64,000 nucleotides of DNA from Zopfochytrium polystomum (taxonomy: Eukaryota; Chytridiomycota; Chytridiomycetes; Chytridiales; Chytridiaceae): contig JAIVFJ010000063.1 in assembly GCA_025765615.1 (NCBI GenBank), forward strand, positions 186,001-250,000, written 5' to 3'. Under the pieces are notes generated by a model, which saw nothing but the letters and a program-made list of their open reading frames with translations, did no database searches and was not told the DNA's origin. Shown here piece after piece: positions 21,748 through 32,368 of this stretch; the first letter of the stretch is position 1; every line of letters starts with the position of its first letter. The position numbers were made by a program, and so were the translations under genes.

Positions 21748-22474
21748 ATGTACGCTGCCGCCGTCGTCTTTGCCGCCGCCCTTGCCGCTGTGGGCACCGC
21801 CGCCCAAAGCATCTCGTTCCACTCGCAGGTCAACGCTGGGCGTGAGTACAGCATACTTTAGAGCTTGTTCTCCATTCGCGGCGTTTCTGACGATGATTCA
21901 ACCGCCGATTCCTTTTTTCCCTTCCACCAAACCCACCCGTTCAGTCTGTGTCGACGTTCCTCTCTCCGCTCCAGCGGAGACCCAGATCGAGCTGTGGACC
22001 TGCAACGGACAAACCAACCAGCAGTTTAACTTTGCGGGCAACGAGTTGAAAGTCGCAGGTCCGTTTTACGCCCCCTCTAAATCTCTCATCTGTCGCGGGG
22101 AACTTTGCAACTCCTTCCGCCCTTAAAATCTCTCATCAGTCGCGGGCAACTTTGCTCACTCTCCGAACCGAAACATCCATCTTCGCGCGAAGCGACTAAC
22201 CCTCCCAAATAAACTAGAAACCGGCCTCTGCCTCGACGTCTCCCACGCCGACTCTGGCATCTCCAACGGCCAAAAAGTCCAAGTCTTCACCTGCCAGGGC
22301 TCCTTCAACCAGCAGTGGAAGCGCGTCTTCACCGACCCCGCCGGCGTCTGGTTCCAGATCCAGATGGTCAACTCCAACTGGTGCCTCAACACGAACGGAC
22401 TGAGCGCCGGCGCCGGGCAGAAGCTGGTCGTCTGGACTTGCGACACGAGCGCGGCGAGCTTGTGGAAGAACTGA
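21748..22474 (+). CDS. Small secreted protein with a ricin-B-type (beta-trefoil, CBM13-like) fold, 3 exons
   Basis: Exons 21748-21841, 21945-22058 and 22218-22474 give about 154 aa. MYAAAVVFAAALAAVGTAA is a signal peptide. The mature protein contains three repeats with the C-x-D ... Q-x-W-type pattern of ricin-B lectin folds: LCVDVP...IELWTCNGQTNQQFNF, LCLDVSHADSG...VFTCQGSFNQQWK and WCLNTNGLSAG...VVWTCDTSAASLWKN. Such domains bind carbohydrate. There is no enzymatic partner domain, so this is a stand-alone lectin-like secreted protein rather than a two-chain toxin. Sugar specificity cannot be read from the sequence. Confidence 0.82.
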
Positions 22475-23757
22475 AGGGCGTCGGGAAGCGCGGGGTCGGG
22501 GGGAAGTGGTTGCGCTTGTTCCTTTCTTTAGCTTCGGCCATGTGGTCTCAATCGTCTTTGTGTTTCTCGCCCCCGTTTTACTCGATTCCACTTTGTGCGC
22601 CCGGTTTTTTTCCTTCCTTCTTTTTTGTTTGTTTGCCAATGAGCTGACAGGAGCTCACCAATGTGAAGTGTTGGTATGACTTTCAAAAATGTTAAGAATT
22701 GCCAAAAACTGTTTTTCCCTGAGTTGAACAAGGATTGGTGGACTTGGCTTTGAGCATTGAGGGGAAAGCGAGACTGCGAAAGGTTGAGACTTCAGCTGCT
22801 GAACGAACTGAAGCTTGAATAGAGGAATTTGGCAGTGAGACTCACGATCTGGTCCTGCTGCAAGAGTGTGGACGCAGTTGCGGGTTTGATGGCTGTTTCG
22901 GAAGTGCCGCATTGAGAAGTATGAAACGACGAGAAACAGTGTTCGTGACACTCTACGAACAAGGCGAGAGGGATGGGTGGTGCCTCCTTTGGGGAACACC
23001 CAAACGCTATAATTCAAGCCAAATCGACGTCGTCTGACAGCGACATAAACCGAGCAGCCGAGTCGAAATGAAGTGCAAAAAGCGCTGACGAACTTGAAGT
23101 TTCGCGACACAGATCTTTCCCGCCGCCTTGTCACGATCGCGAAGACCGCCTGTTAGTGTGGACGAAGCGCGGCGGGTGGCCATTCACTGATACGAGAACA
23201 TAACCAGCCTATGAAGGTCAAGATGAGCGACACGGAGCTCAAAGCTGTTGTTATACCGGTAGGATCCACGGTAACCCCTCCTGTCTCGACCGATCGATAG
23301 ACAGTGGCGATGAAACTGTGGAGCGGTAATCAGGTAGAGTGGCATGATAATCGTGTTGGCATCCTCACGCGGCTGACGTGCCCGACAGGTTTCTGCACGA
23401 TACTTCCTCGGGCAGGATCAGAATCTGACCGCTGGACAAGGTTTTGTCGCTTCTTCGATGTGGGAAACCTAGCGCTCCAGCAGCGCATCCCACACATAGG
23501 CTTTGGTGCGCCAGTTGGACAAAACCAGCCGACAACATGAACAGGGTTTTGAGTACAACAAACAACCCACATATTCCAAGCGGGGCACTCGTGCCCCGCC
23601 CTGGCAGCCAATGCGTGGATGAATAACGGCCTAGCCAGCAAAGTTTTTCCTTCGTCCTCCCCCAAAATGAACACTAAAAGTAATCCGCATAGGGAATTCC
23701 ACTGCCAAAATCGAGAATAACTCCGACTTGCTTGGTCTGGGTGGAAAGAAAAGGACG
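22475..23757. other. Intergenic, nothing recognised
   Basis: A 159-aa minus frame (22655-23134) and shorter frames are open but have no domain and no paralogue here. I see nothing supportable. Confidence 0.4.
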
Positions 23758-25083
23758 TCAGCGCTGGCTCATTTTTTTGAAGAAATTGTCCATCCATTGT
23801 GAACTTGCCTCGTCAGCAAAACAGATGGCCGTGCAGTCCAGAAGCAGGTCCATGGGCGCCTCAAAGCTCCGTATGTTCCTCCCAGTCGCAATATCCCACA
23901 AATGGATCAGCTCCTTTCCAGAGGTGAAAAGCCCAACTGAATTCATACCAAGCGGGAAACGGTAGGCCAGCCCTTCCCCTCTGATTCTAGAAACAAGGTT
24001 GCCGGTTTCAACGTCCCACACAGAGGTTTCCAGTGAACGCCAGCTGGTCACGACGTAAGTGTGATCTGCCAGCAGTCGTCCGTATACAGTACGTGCAGCA
24101 TTGGGATAACATTGCACAAGCACCCGTTCGCACCTCCCAGTTGCTGGATTCCAGATTCGAATTCTGCTGTCAGTGGATAAGGAGAAAAGCCGGTGGCCGT
24201 CTGTGTTCCAGATGCAAATACCAAGAGGTTGGCTGTCAATAGTGTGGAGCAGGACACCAGTAGCTGCATCCCACAATTTGGCTTCCCGGCAATCAACAGA
24301 GAAAATGAAAGAGTCGATCCAGCCAAAAGAATTGATGGTGCCTTGGTGGCCATTCAAGACTGCCTTGCTTTCACCGGTCCGCAAGTCCCACAGCTGCACC
24401 GTCTCGTTGGATACTGCTGCCAAAATGGCTGTGCCATCAGCGTTGATCTCTGATTCGAGGCAGACGTGCGGAGTCAGCGCGACAGGTAAAGTCAGGACGG
24501 TGCTAAAATCGGATCGCCGCAAGACTGTATATCCGGTGCTGTAGCTTGTGACGATGAGGCTCTTGTGAAGGCATGAGATCTCTTCGCCGGGGCGGAGCGG
24601 AAACTCCCTCCTTTCGGGTTGCCCACTCGTCCACCGCCGCTCCAGCGCGTGGCGATACTCGTACAGCTTATTCCACGCAACCTCCTCGATTTGCCACGGG
24701 CTCCCTGCGGCCTCGCTACTTCTGCCAGCATTAGCAGCACCGGGGGCGTCGTTGCGACCCGCTTGCGATGGCGCAGCTCGCATCCGCGGGCTCCTCCATC
24801 GTGAATGGAACAAGGGCCGCCAGTACGCGTCCCGGGAGGCGACGGAGGACCACTGCTTCGACGCGCAGGAAAGTCGGGCGAGGGATCGGGCATCTGCGAC
24901 GAGCGAGAGGACGCGGTGGGCGATCTCGGGGGGCAGGCAGGACAGTCGATCACTGGCGGGGATGCCGCGATCGAGGCTGTGGATGTCGGGGTCGTCGCGA
25001 TTGCGTCTGTTGCGATCGAGCATGTGGTGGCGCTGTTTGACAACTGCTTTCTCGACAACGCACTCGAACACCGCCTGCTTCAC
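23758..25083 (-). CDS. F-box/WD40-repeat protein
   Basis: A single exon of 441 aa. The start could be the first Met (25083) or the internal MLDRNRRNRDD about 20 residues on. Residues about 45-95 are an F-box (SCLPPEIAHRVLSLVADARS, ARLSCASKQWSSVA, AYWRPLFHSRW). The remainder forms WD-like blades: TVQLWDLRTGESKAVLNGHQ, AKLWDAATGVLLHTI, IRIWNPATGRCERVL, TSVWDVETGNLVSRI and IHLWDIATGRNIRSF. F-box/WD40 proteins are usually substrate receptors of SCF ubiquitin ligases, and that is the likely role. It is related to the frameshifted gene at 53374-54786, sharing F-box phrases such as SLARLSCAS and the domain order. Confidence 0.88.
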   Translation of the reverse strand: MKQAVFECVVEKAVVKQRHHMLDRNRRNRDDPDIHSLDRGIPASDRLSCLPPEIAHRVLSLVADARSLARLSCASKQWSSVASRDAYWRPLFHSRWRSPRMRAAPSQAGRNDAPGAANAGRSSEAAGSPWQIEEVAWNKLYEYRHALERRWTSGQPERREFPLRPGEEISCLHKSLIVTSYSTGYTVLRRSDFSTVLTLPVALTPHVCLESEINADGTAILAAVSNETVQLWDLRTGESKAVLNGHQGTINSFGWIDSFIFSVDCREAKLWDAATGVLLHTIDSQPLGICIWNTDGHRLFSLSTDSRIRIWNPATGRCERVLVQCYPNAARTVYGRLLADHTYVVTSWRSLETSVWDVETGNLVSRIRGEGLAYRFPLGMNSVGLFTSGKELIHLWDIATGRNIRSFEAPMDLLLDCTAICFADEASSQWMDNFFKKMSQR

Positions 25084-25149
25084 AGAAAAAGGCGGACGGT
25101 TTGGCGACGAAGAGGTCTACCATTCCTCCTCCTCCTCCTCCTCCTCCTC

Positions 25150-25395
25150 CTTCATTGCCACTTCCACCACCGGAGCACATCTGCGTGGCCCTCCATTGTT
25201 ACTTCGTCCATCGCATATTCGTCATACTTGAAGTCAAGACCGCCACCGACTGGAGAAGATCAACTCGCCCCTCACGCCTCGCCAGAAGCATCGCCAACTT
25301 TGAGTTTCCCCAGCTCCAATCCCAAACCTCTTCCATTGTTGAAGAATCTCCACAGATTCGGCGTCGTGCAGCGCGTCGAGAGCGCCAGCTCGGCT
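25150..25395 (-). pseudogene. WW-ankyrin family pseudogene fragment
   Basis: The minus-strand pieces LDALHDAESVEILQQWKRFG and YDEYAMDEVTMEGHADVLRW (then WKWQ) are in different frames. They are separated by a stop and followed by a (GAG)n-type Glu run near 25123-25150. The phrases match the family repeat (A-x-D-x-A-S..G..VL-WWK). It sits just upstream of the F-box/WD40 gene on the same strand. Confidence 0.65.
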
Positions 25396-25931
25396 GACAG
25401 CTGAATAGAAAAGGGGAATCGGACAAGGTCCAGAGACCGGTCATATTAGCTGGACCAAGTCCTATCGATATCGAAGCGGTGAGGGGCAAGCCGAAGCCTT
25501 GCGCAAGAAAGGAGTCGGCGATCGTTCGAGTAAAGGGACAAAATCTCATATAGCCTTTGAGGGAGATGCGGGCCTCACGGCCCTGTTTCAGGAAGTCAGA
25601 CCCGATTCCGGCTGGCCGCGCATTCCGAGCAGGTCCGGCACGCGCCATCCAATCTGCTAAATTTGGTTCAGATGACCAAGCTGGTTGTGCTCCTTCCTTT
25701 TTGGGACGAAAAACACTGGCTGGGGTGAGCCTTCAAATTGGCCAGCCAGGTGCGGCTTGTCGTCTTCGTGCCTTGATTTGATGCTTACTCAAGGGGAAGG
25801 AGATCAATTTCAATCTATGGGGCGGACCGTCGGGTACTTAAAGAGGGCGACAGGCACCCCTACGCCCCCCACACCCGCCTCACCTCTCTTGCGCGCGACA
25901 GCCAGAATCTCCCCTACCACATCAACCCAAC
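25396..25931. other. Intergenic, nothing recognised
   Basis: This region probably holds the promoter of the 25932 gene. A weak TATA-like cttaaag lies about 100 bp upstream of that ATG. No supportable ORF. Confidence 0.35.
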
Positions 25932-26594
25932 ATGAATTCTCACTCCCTCCGCTTTCTTTTTGCGCTCCTCCTGGTCCTCCTCCTCACCACCACCGCCGCC
26001 CCGCGCCCCAACCCCGTCCCCCAAGCCGCAACCACGACCACAGTCGACCCCGCCGCCACGACCACGACCACTACCACCACGCCCGCAACCGTGACGACGA
26101 CGACGACCACGATCGTCGACCCGCTGGCGGCGAAAGCCGCAAAGACCAAAAAGACGACGACCACGCCAAAGACAAAGACTCCCAAGGCGACCCCGACGCC
26201 AAACGCAAAGACCCCGAAGGCGACGCCGACCCCTAAAACGCCAAAAGCCACGCCGACTCCGAAAACGCCAAAGGCCACGCCGACGCCCAAGACCCCCAAG
26301 GCCGCACCGACGCCAAAGGTTGCCAAGGCGGCAGCACCTGCCAACAACCCCGCCGTCGCCCCTGCCCCGATGGGCGCCCCGGCCGTTCCACCGGCAGCAC
26401 CACCAGTAGCGCCAGCGGCGGCGGCACCGGCAGTTGGATCGTTCCTGGGCAACTTTGAGGCGTTTGCGGCAGAGAACGACCCTGCGGCGGCGGACGCTGC
26501 GGCCGATCCTGCCGAAGATGTCGCGGAAGCGGAGGGTGATGCCGCGGCGGACGCGGCCAACAACTTTGAAGAGGTTGGCGGGGAAGGTCAATGA
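25932..26594 (+). CDS. Secreted Thr/Pro/Ala-rich repeat protein
   Basis: A single exon of 220 aa. MNSHSLRFLFALLLVLLLTT followed by TAAP is a signal peptide. Then come a Thr-rich region, a block of short tandem units built on TPKTPKATP (about residues 80-125), an Ala/Pro hinge (APAPMGAPAVPPAAPP), and an acidic Ala-rich tail with ADAAADPAEDVAEAEGD. Its low complexity and lack of cysteines suggest a wall-associated or matrix protein (inference). It precedes the tandem Reeler-like block and shares the Thr/Lys-rich style of those tails. Confidence 0.7.
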   Translation: MNSHSLRFLFALLLVLLLTTTAAPRPNPVPQAATTTTVDPAATTTTTTTTPATVTTTTTTIVDPLAAKAAKTKKTTTTPKTKTPKATPTPNAKTPKATPTPKTPKATPTPKTPKATPTPKTPKAAPTPKVAKAAAPANNPAVAPAPMGAPAVPPAAPPVAPAAAAPAVGSFLGNFEAFAAENDPAAADAAADPAEDVAEAEGDAAADAANNFEEVGGEGQ

Positions 26595-26984
26595 GTCCAC
26601 ATGACTCCACTGTCCCCCCCCAACTCAGGGGTTGCGAGACACCGCCCGTTGAAGTGCGACGTGACCAGCGAGACCCGACGTGTACGCTTTCGTCTTCGTT
26701 TTCTCAGTTGTTGCTTTTATCTCCCTTTTCCTCTCTCTCTAACGCTTCATTGTGGAGCGTTTTCGTGCACCCCGCCTGCGCGTCCTCGCCTTCCTTGCAA
26801 TCTCGTAGTTGTCTGCTTAATCTCTTCTTGTTAGCTGGCGGGGAGGTGCAGGGCGCCTTTCTCGTCAGGCAATAGTTTACTGTAATTGATAGTTTGTTGA
26901 TAATTTGTAGCATTGCAATTTGGTGCGGCAAGTTGTTTTGAACAGGTGACTTCGTTGAGGAGCAATCGGATCGGATGGAGCAAT

Positions 26985-26989
<5 letters not shown>

Positions 26990-27074
<85 letters not shown>
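26990..27074. repeat. (GA)n microsatellite, about 42 uninterrupted units
   Basis: A continuous gagaga run of 85 bases without interruption, the longest simple repeat in the window. Confidence 0.97.
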
Positions 27075-27077
<3 letters not shown>

Positions 27078-27749
27078 ATCATTCACCGGTGGCACCCGGA
27101 AACGGATGCGCCTCAAAAAAAAAGGTTGGGAGTCAACCAACCAATCATGCGCAAGATTGCACCGCCGCTGCCGCCGACGCAAATTGCATCTAAAATTGTG
27201 TGTTTGCGCTTTTTTCCAATTTGCGGCGGTCTTTTCCATTTTTGGGGTCGCCTGTTGATTGATTTGTTTTTTCATTTTGGTGCTTTCCCCACTAAATCTG
27301 GTGCTCGCCAGACGGAAATAATGAACATCAACCAACAAAAAGGCAAGGGTTCGCGATGTCATGGGAGGGTGCCGGAGCATTCAAGTATATCCCTTGCACT
27401 TCGCTCACTTCTCTCTCCCCGCTTTACTCGTTCAGTTGGTTCCCACCCCCCAAGGACGCCTCGTCATAAGCTGTGTTTCTCTGAGAGCCCTCAATAAGTA
27501 CGCTTTGGAGGATCAGCCCCCCCCCCCCCTCCCTCGCCTTTGGGGCGTTCGAGGCTCGCTCAATTAGTCGGGCCGAAGTCAGGCAGGGGTGGGTGCATGC
27601 GCATGAAAAATGAGTGGGGCGGATTCGATTTGTGCTTTCCTTTTGCGGGACTGAACGCGTGCCTCCCAATTTCAAAAGTCGTTCCATTGCGAGGTCTGCT
27701 GCGATTGGGTGGCCCGGCGGGTTTTCAGTGTGCAATTTCGCGTTGTCTT

Positions 27750-27782
27750 TTTGTTTTTGTTTTTGTTTTTGTTTTTGTTTTT
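27750..27782. repeat. (TTTTTG)n array
   Basis: Five tandem tttttg hexamers. Confidence 0.9.
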
Positions 27783-27907
27783 ATTCCCCGTAAAATGAAA
27801 TTGGATTTTCGCGCCCCTGATTTGGCAGGTTCTCCCGCAAATGGGCGTCTCCACGCAAACTTGCCGCTCTTTCGCAATTTCATTTTCATTTCCACTGCGG
27901 GGATCAC

Positions 27908-27914
27908 ATAAAAA
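27908..27914 (+). promoter_or_regulatory. TATA-like element of Reeler paralogue 2
   Basis: ATAAAAA lies about 170 bp upstream of the ATG at 28082. Assigned by position, weak. Confidence 0.35.
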
Positions 27915-28081
27915 CCAGGCAGGGCCTAACCCCCCTTGCACTCCAACCCCTAGCTCGGTTTCATTTCCCACGACCTGGGTGTACCATTCATTTCCGTGTC
28001 CTTCCACCCCTTGTCCATATCACATCAACCTCCCCCTCCTTGTTCTTTTCGTCGTTCCCTCCACACCCCCTTCCCGCAAAA

Positions 28082-29613
28082 ATGCAACCCCTCGCAACCC
28101 TCGCCGCCCTGGTCGCGGCAGCCGCATCCGCCCTCACATTCACCACCACCGTCACCGCTCTCCCCAACGGCGCCCCGCGCTGCATCATCAACCCAGCCTT
28201 CATCGCCACAAAGCACGGCAACCCGCAAGCAAACGGCGGCGGCATGGCCCTCTCCCCCGCCACAACTACCTACACCCCGGGCGGTCCCGCAATGGCCATC
28301 CAGATCACGGGGATCAAGACGTTTACAAACGGCGGCATCCTCGCGTACGCGAACGTGACGAACCCGGCCATGGTCCCCGCCGGCTCAGTCGAGATGCACG
28401 TCGGCGCGTTCGTGCCGGCGGGCACGATGAGGGCGCAGACGGCGCAGAGCTGCGCGACGGCCATGGCCGCGAACGAGAACGCCTTGTCGACCATCACCCA
28501 GGCGAGCCCGATGAAGAGCGCGGATATGGCGACGTTGATGTGGACCCCGCCGGTGAGGTTTTTTTATTTTTATTTTTTTGTGTTTTTGTCTTTGCTTGAG
28601 GGTTTCAGAATCATGAGGGGCCCGACGCTAACCGTTTTCGTGGCGAAAAATAGGCGACGGATGTCGGACCGGTGCAAATGAACGTTGTCGTTGCGACGGG
28701 GACCGTCGGGCAGCCGTGGGCTGTCCTCGCCCCCGTCATGCTCATGCCCGACACGACCGGTGCAACCACCACCACCACAACCGCCGGATCGACCGCCACC
28801 ACCACCACCACCACCACCGGCGCCGGCACAGGAGCCGCCCCCGTCGACGGCGGCACCATCTCGGGCGTCGACCCCGCCACCGGCCAACAAGCCGACCCCA
28901 ACGCCGGCGGCGCAGCAGGCGGCGCGGCCGGCGGCGGCGCCATGTCCTCCCGTGCCAAGGCCGCCACGACTACCGCGAACGCCTCCTCCTCCTCCTCCTC
29001 CTCCTCCGCCAAAGCCACAAAGTCCACGACCACCGCCAAAACCACGACCGCGAAAACCACCACCGCAAAGACGACCACCGCGAAGGCAACAAAGACAAAG
29101 AACACAAAGGCCACCGCTGCCGCTACCAACGCCAACGCGAACGCCAACGCGAACGCCAACGCGAACAACGCGAACAACGCGAACAACGCGAACAACGCGA
29201 ACAACGTCGACGCCGCCGTGGCCGCTATCAAGGCCAAAATCGAAGCCGAGGAGGCCGAGATCAAGGCAAAGATCGCGGCGGCGCAGCAGCAGCAGCAGCA
29301 AGCGGCGGCGGCCGGGTTTGCGGCGCCAATGGGCGCGGCCGCGGTTGCGGCCGATGGGACGGATGCGGCGGCTGTTGATGCTGCGGCGAACGACTTTGCG
29401 TTCAACCTGGGGCAGAATGCGAACGCGGCGGCCGCCGGTGCCGCCGGTGCGAATGCGGCTGCGGCGGCGGCGAACAATAACAATGGAAACGCGAACGCGG
29501 CGGATGCGGCGGCGGCCGCGATCAAGGCCAAGGTCGAGGCGGAGGTGGCGGAGATCAAGGCGAAGATTGAGGCGGAGGAGGCGGAGATTAAGGCGGCGCT
29601 CGGGATTAACTGA
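28082..29613 (+). CDS. Reeler-like secreted protein with long low-complexity tail (paralogue 2, 2 exons)
   Basis: Exons 28082-28552 and 28654-29613 (intron gtgagg...aatag, phase 0, directly after LMWTPP) give about 476 aa. The signal peptide MQPLATLAALVAAAASALTF leads to ALPNGAPRCIINPAFIATKH. The Reeler-like region includes YTPGGPAMAIQITGIKTF, GGILAYANVTNPAM, EMHVGAFVPAG, AQSCATAMAANENALSTITQ and, after the intron, ATDVGPVQMNVVVATGTVGQ. The tail starts Thr/Gly-rich, passes through Ala/Asn runs (repeated NANA and NNANN units) and ends in two predicted helices of AIKAKVEAE/AEIKAKIEAEEAEIK type, which may oligomerise. Likely extracellular; no GPI signal. Confidence 0.85.
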
Positions 29614-30163
29614 GGGGACTGTGGGAATTACCATTGTTCGTCTCCGTTTCTTTTCTCCTTTGTAACCCGCGTATTATTTGTTGAGTAGCCTTTTTCGCTT
29701 TGCGTTGATACTTTTTTGTGTGTACACAGACCCCTCGGTTGTGTGGTGCAACCGTTGCGCATTTTCTACCATTCTCTCCTTCCAAAATGTCCCTTTTTGT
29801 ACCCACCCGCACAACCCCTCACCTTGCCTCCACCTCCTCCTCCTCGCTTTTCCTCGCTCTTGTTCCATTTTTGTTTCTCGGTTCTTTTTTTCCGCCTCTC
29901 GCCGCACTTTCTTTTTGTTTGTAGGAAAAACGCTGGCTTCGTTTCTCCTGCATGAGGTCCCTCCCCGGTTGATTTTAATGGCTTCCCGTGGGGTGCTTCG
30001 CCGCGAACAACTATTACGATTATTAACACAATCAATTAACGAATCGCATCGGATACTATTTTTACAGCCCCCCTTTCTTTTATCACGACCCAGAGCTTGG
30101 GAAGTGAGTCGGCACGGGTTTGACTTGGCGATGCATTAATCGGTTTTGCGTTCGGCGTTCTTG

Positions 30164-30194
<31 letters not shown>

Positions 30195-30469
30195 CAAACT
30201 AAAAAACAAAAAAAAGGAAAATTTGCGGCCTGTCATGCCGCAAAAGGGTTCGGAGATTTGCCCTTCATTCCGCATTTGGAAAACCTTGCTTGCATTGGCA
30301 CGCAGATGGGCGGCAGATGTACAAATGGCCCGCCCTGTCTACTTGTCCTGTTGCGCGTGCGCATAAATTGCACAGCACTCCACTCCCGCCGCAAAAGGCA
30401 AGCGAACCAAAGAAAATTCTGTTGTCTCGTTCCACCAGAAGGCCTTTGCCCTCTCATCGCCGCACGTCA
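29614..30469. other. Intergenic between Reeler paralogues 2 and 3
   Basis: A pyrimidine-rich 3' region, then an A-homopolymer of about 29 bases near 30166-30194 and a TATA-like cataaat at 30362-30368, about 105 bp before the next ATG. No supportable ORF. Confidence 0.4.
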
Positions 30470-31457
30470 ATGCTCCCCGCCACCCTCACCCTCCTCGCGG
30501 CCCTCACCGCTGCCGCCACCACAACGGTCACCGCCCTCCCCAACGGCGCCCCGCGCTGCATCATCAACCCGGCCTTCATCGCCACAAAGCACGGCAACCC
30601 GCAAGCAAACGGCGGCGGCATGACCCTCACCCCCGCCACAACCACATACACCCCGGGCGGGCCCGCCATGGCCATCCAAATCACGGGCATCCCCACGTTC
30701 GCGAACGGCGGCATCCTCGCGTACGCCAACGTCACGAACCCGGCCATGGTCCCCGCCGGCTCGGTCGAGATGCACGTCGGCGCGTTCGTGCCCGCAGGGA
30801 CTATAAGGGCGCAGACCGCGCAGAGCTGCGCGACCGCCATGGCCGCGAATGAGAACGCCTTGTCCACGATCACCCAGGCGAGCCCGATGAAGAGCGCGGA
30901 TATGGCCACGTTGATGTGGACCCCGCCGGTAATATCTGCGTTTCTTTCTTGTCTGCTCGTGTGCGAAGCTTGAACTGATCGTCGCTGCACGTATGCACAC
31001 AAAACAAACAAACAAACAAATACAGGCGACCGACGTCGGACCCGTGCAAATGAACGTCGTCGTCGCGACAGGTACCCGCGGTCAGCCGTGGGCCGTCCTC
31101 GCACCCGTCATGCTCACCCCGGCCGGCGGCGCCGCTGGTGGAGGCGCCGCCGGTGGAGGCGCAGCGGGTGGTGGTGGAGCCGCAGGTGGAGGCGCCGCGA
31201 CGACGACCTCTGCCGCGGCGAAAGCCAAAACCACGGCGTCCTCCGCCGCCGCGGCGACCACGACGACGGCGACGTCTGCCGCTGCGGCGGTGACAAATAC
31301 AAAGAAGACCAAGACTACGACGACTACCACGTCGTCGTCGATGGCGGCGGCGGCGACGGGCGGGAACGCGGCGGGGAATGCGGGCGCTGCGGCCGGGACG
31401 GTGGACGATAACACCATCGCGGGGATCGACCCGGCGACGGGGAAGCCGGCGGTGTAA
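30470..31457 (+). CDS. Reeler-like secreted protein, short tail (paralogue 3, 2 exons)
   Basis: Exons 30470-30928 and 31026-31457 (intron gtaata...tacag after MWTPP) give about 296 aa. The signal peptide MLPATLTLLAALTAAATTTV is followed by TALPNGAPRC. The domain is nearly identical to paralogue 2 (a few substitutions, for example GIPTFANGG for GIKTFTNGG), which points to recent duplication. The tail is shorter: Gly/Ala repeats (GGAAGGGAAGGG), a Thr/Lys section, and an end in GIDPATGKPAV, a phrase also present inside paralogue 2 (GVDPATGQQ). Tail length therefore varies while the domain is conserved. Confidence 0.85.
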
Positions 31458-32097
31458 TAATTCTTCTACGTATACGGTGCCCCAACCCGTTTGCTATGCT
31501 TGCCTTTTCGGCCCACCCTTCCACCCTTTTTTTTTGTTATCACATTTACCGCCTTTTCCTTTCCGTTTCTCGTAGCGTCCTCTTTCTTTTCGGTCCGATG
31601 GGCTTTTTTTCGTCTCTCTCTCGTTTCCGAAAGAACTGGGCGAGGAGGCGAAAGCAGTCTATTCTGGTCCGCGACCCTCCAGGTGTCCAACCCCGCGTCT
31701 CCGTCTTCGTTTTTCTCTCCCCCTCAAATTGCTCCAACTCCCATTGCCCCCCGCGTTTCTATCCTTTCTTACCCTTTGTATGAAACCCTTTTCGGCTCCC
31801 TTTCCCCCATCCCAATCCTTTCCTGCTTCCTACCTTGGTGTGGCTGTTCACCTCACCCTATTCCCACCGTATTCCCCCCCCTATTCCCCCTCCTTGCACT
31901 CCTTCTTATTCTTGTGTGACGTTGACACCCCCCGCATTTAATAAAACGGCGCGCAGAAAAGGGGCCGCGCAGGAGCGAACCTTGGCAGCAAAAGAGGAAG
32001 TGGACTTCCGCAAACCGCCCGAGGGACTGACTGACTGACTCGGCGTGACTCGGACGATCGGATTGCGCTGCTGTGCGGCCGATTTCTGCCAAATGAG

Positions 32098-32135
<38 letters not shown>

Positions 32136-32368
32136 CTCTCGAGGTTACCCAGTTTGGAGTCAAGGTGTTTAATTTCAAGGGCTGGACTAGCAGACAGACA
32201 GACAGACTCGTAGACAGACGATGCTTGGGCAGGCAGGCAGACACACACCTCTCAATTGGCCGGCTTGGCACTTTGACAGTACTTTTGTCTCTTTACATTC
32301 CTTCTCTCCTCCGCGACTTCTCCTTTCACGCCGTCGTCTCCACCCACCCACCCGTCGTCGTCGCAGAT
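31458..32368. other. Intergenic between Reeler paralogues 3 and 4
   Basis: Pyrimidine-rich, with a 36-bp T homopolymer at 32100-32135 and a short (AGAC)n stretch near 32188-32220. No supportable ORF. Confidence 0.45.
32100..32135. repeat. Poly(T) homopolymer, about 36 bases
   Basis: An uninterrupted T run about 230 bp upstream of Reeler paralogue 4. It could be the poly(A) trace of a minus-strand retroposed sequence or a simple repeat; no attached retrocopy was recognised. Confidence 0.95.

Larger units (their letters stand above)
26595..28081. other. Intergenic region with microsatellites
   Basis: It contains the long GA tract, a TTTTTG hexamer array and a TATA-like element (listed separately). 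No supportable gene. Confidence 0.45.

Noticed and set aside
21748..22474. Reading the lectin-like gene as a ricin-like toxin
   Set aside because: Only the carbohydrate-binding beta-trefoil is present. No N-glycosidase or other toxic domain is fused or adjacent.
22655..23134. 159-aa minus-strand ORF
   Set aside because: No domain, signal, paralogue or promoter feature; compatible with chance in this composition.
28570..29634. 354-aa minus-strand ORF opposite Reeler paralogue 2
   Set aside because: It is the antisense of a GC-rich, low-complexity Ala/Asn/Thr tail. Arg/Leu/Gly runs mirror the sense repeats and there is no domain or start context.
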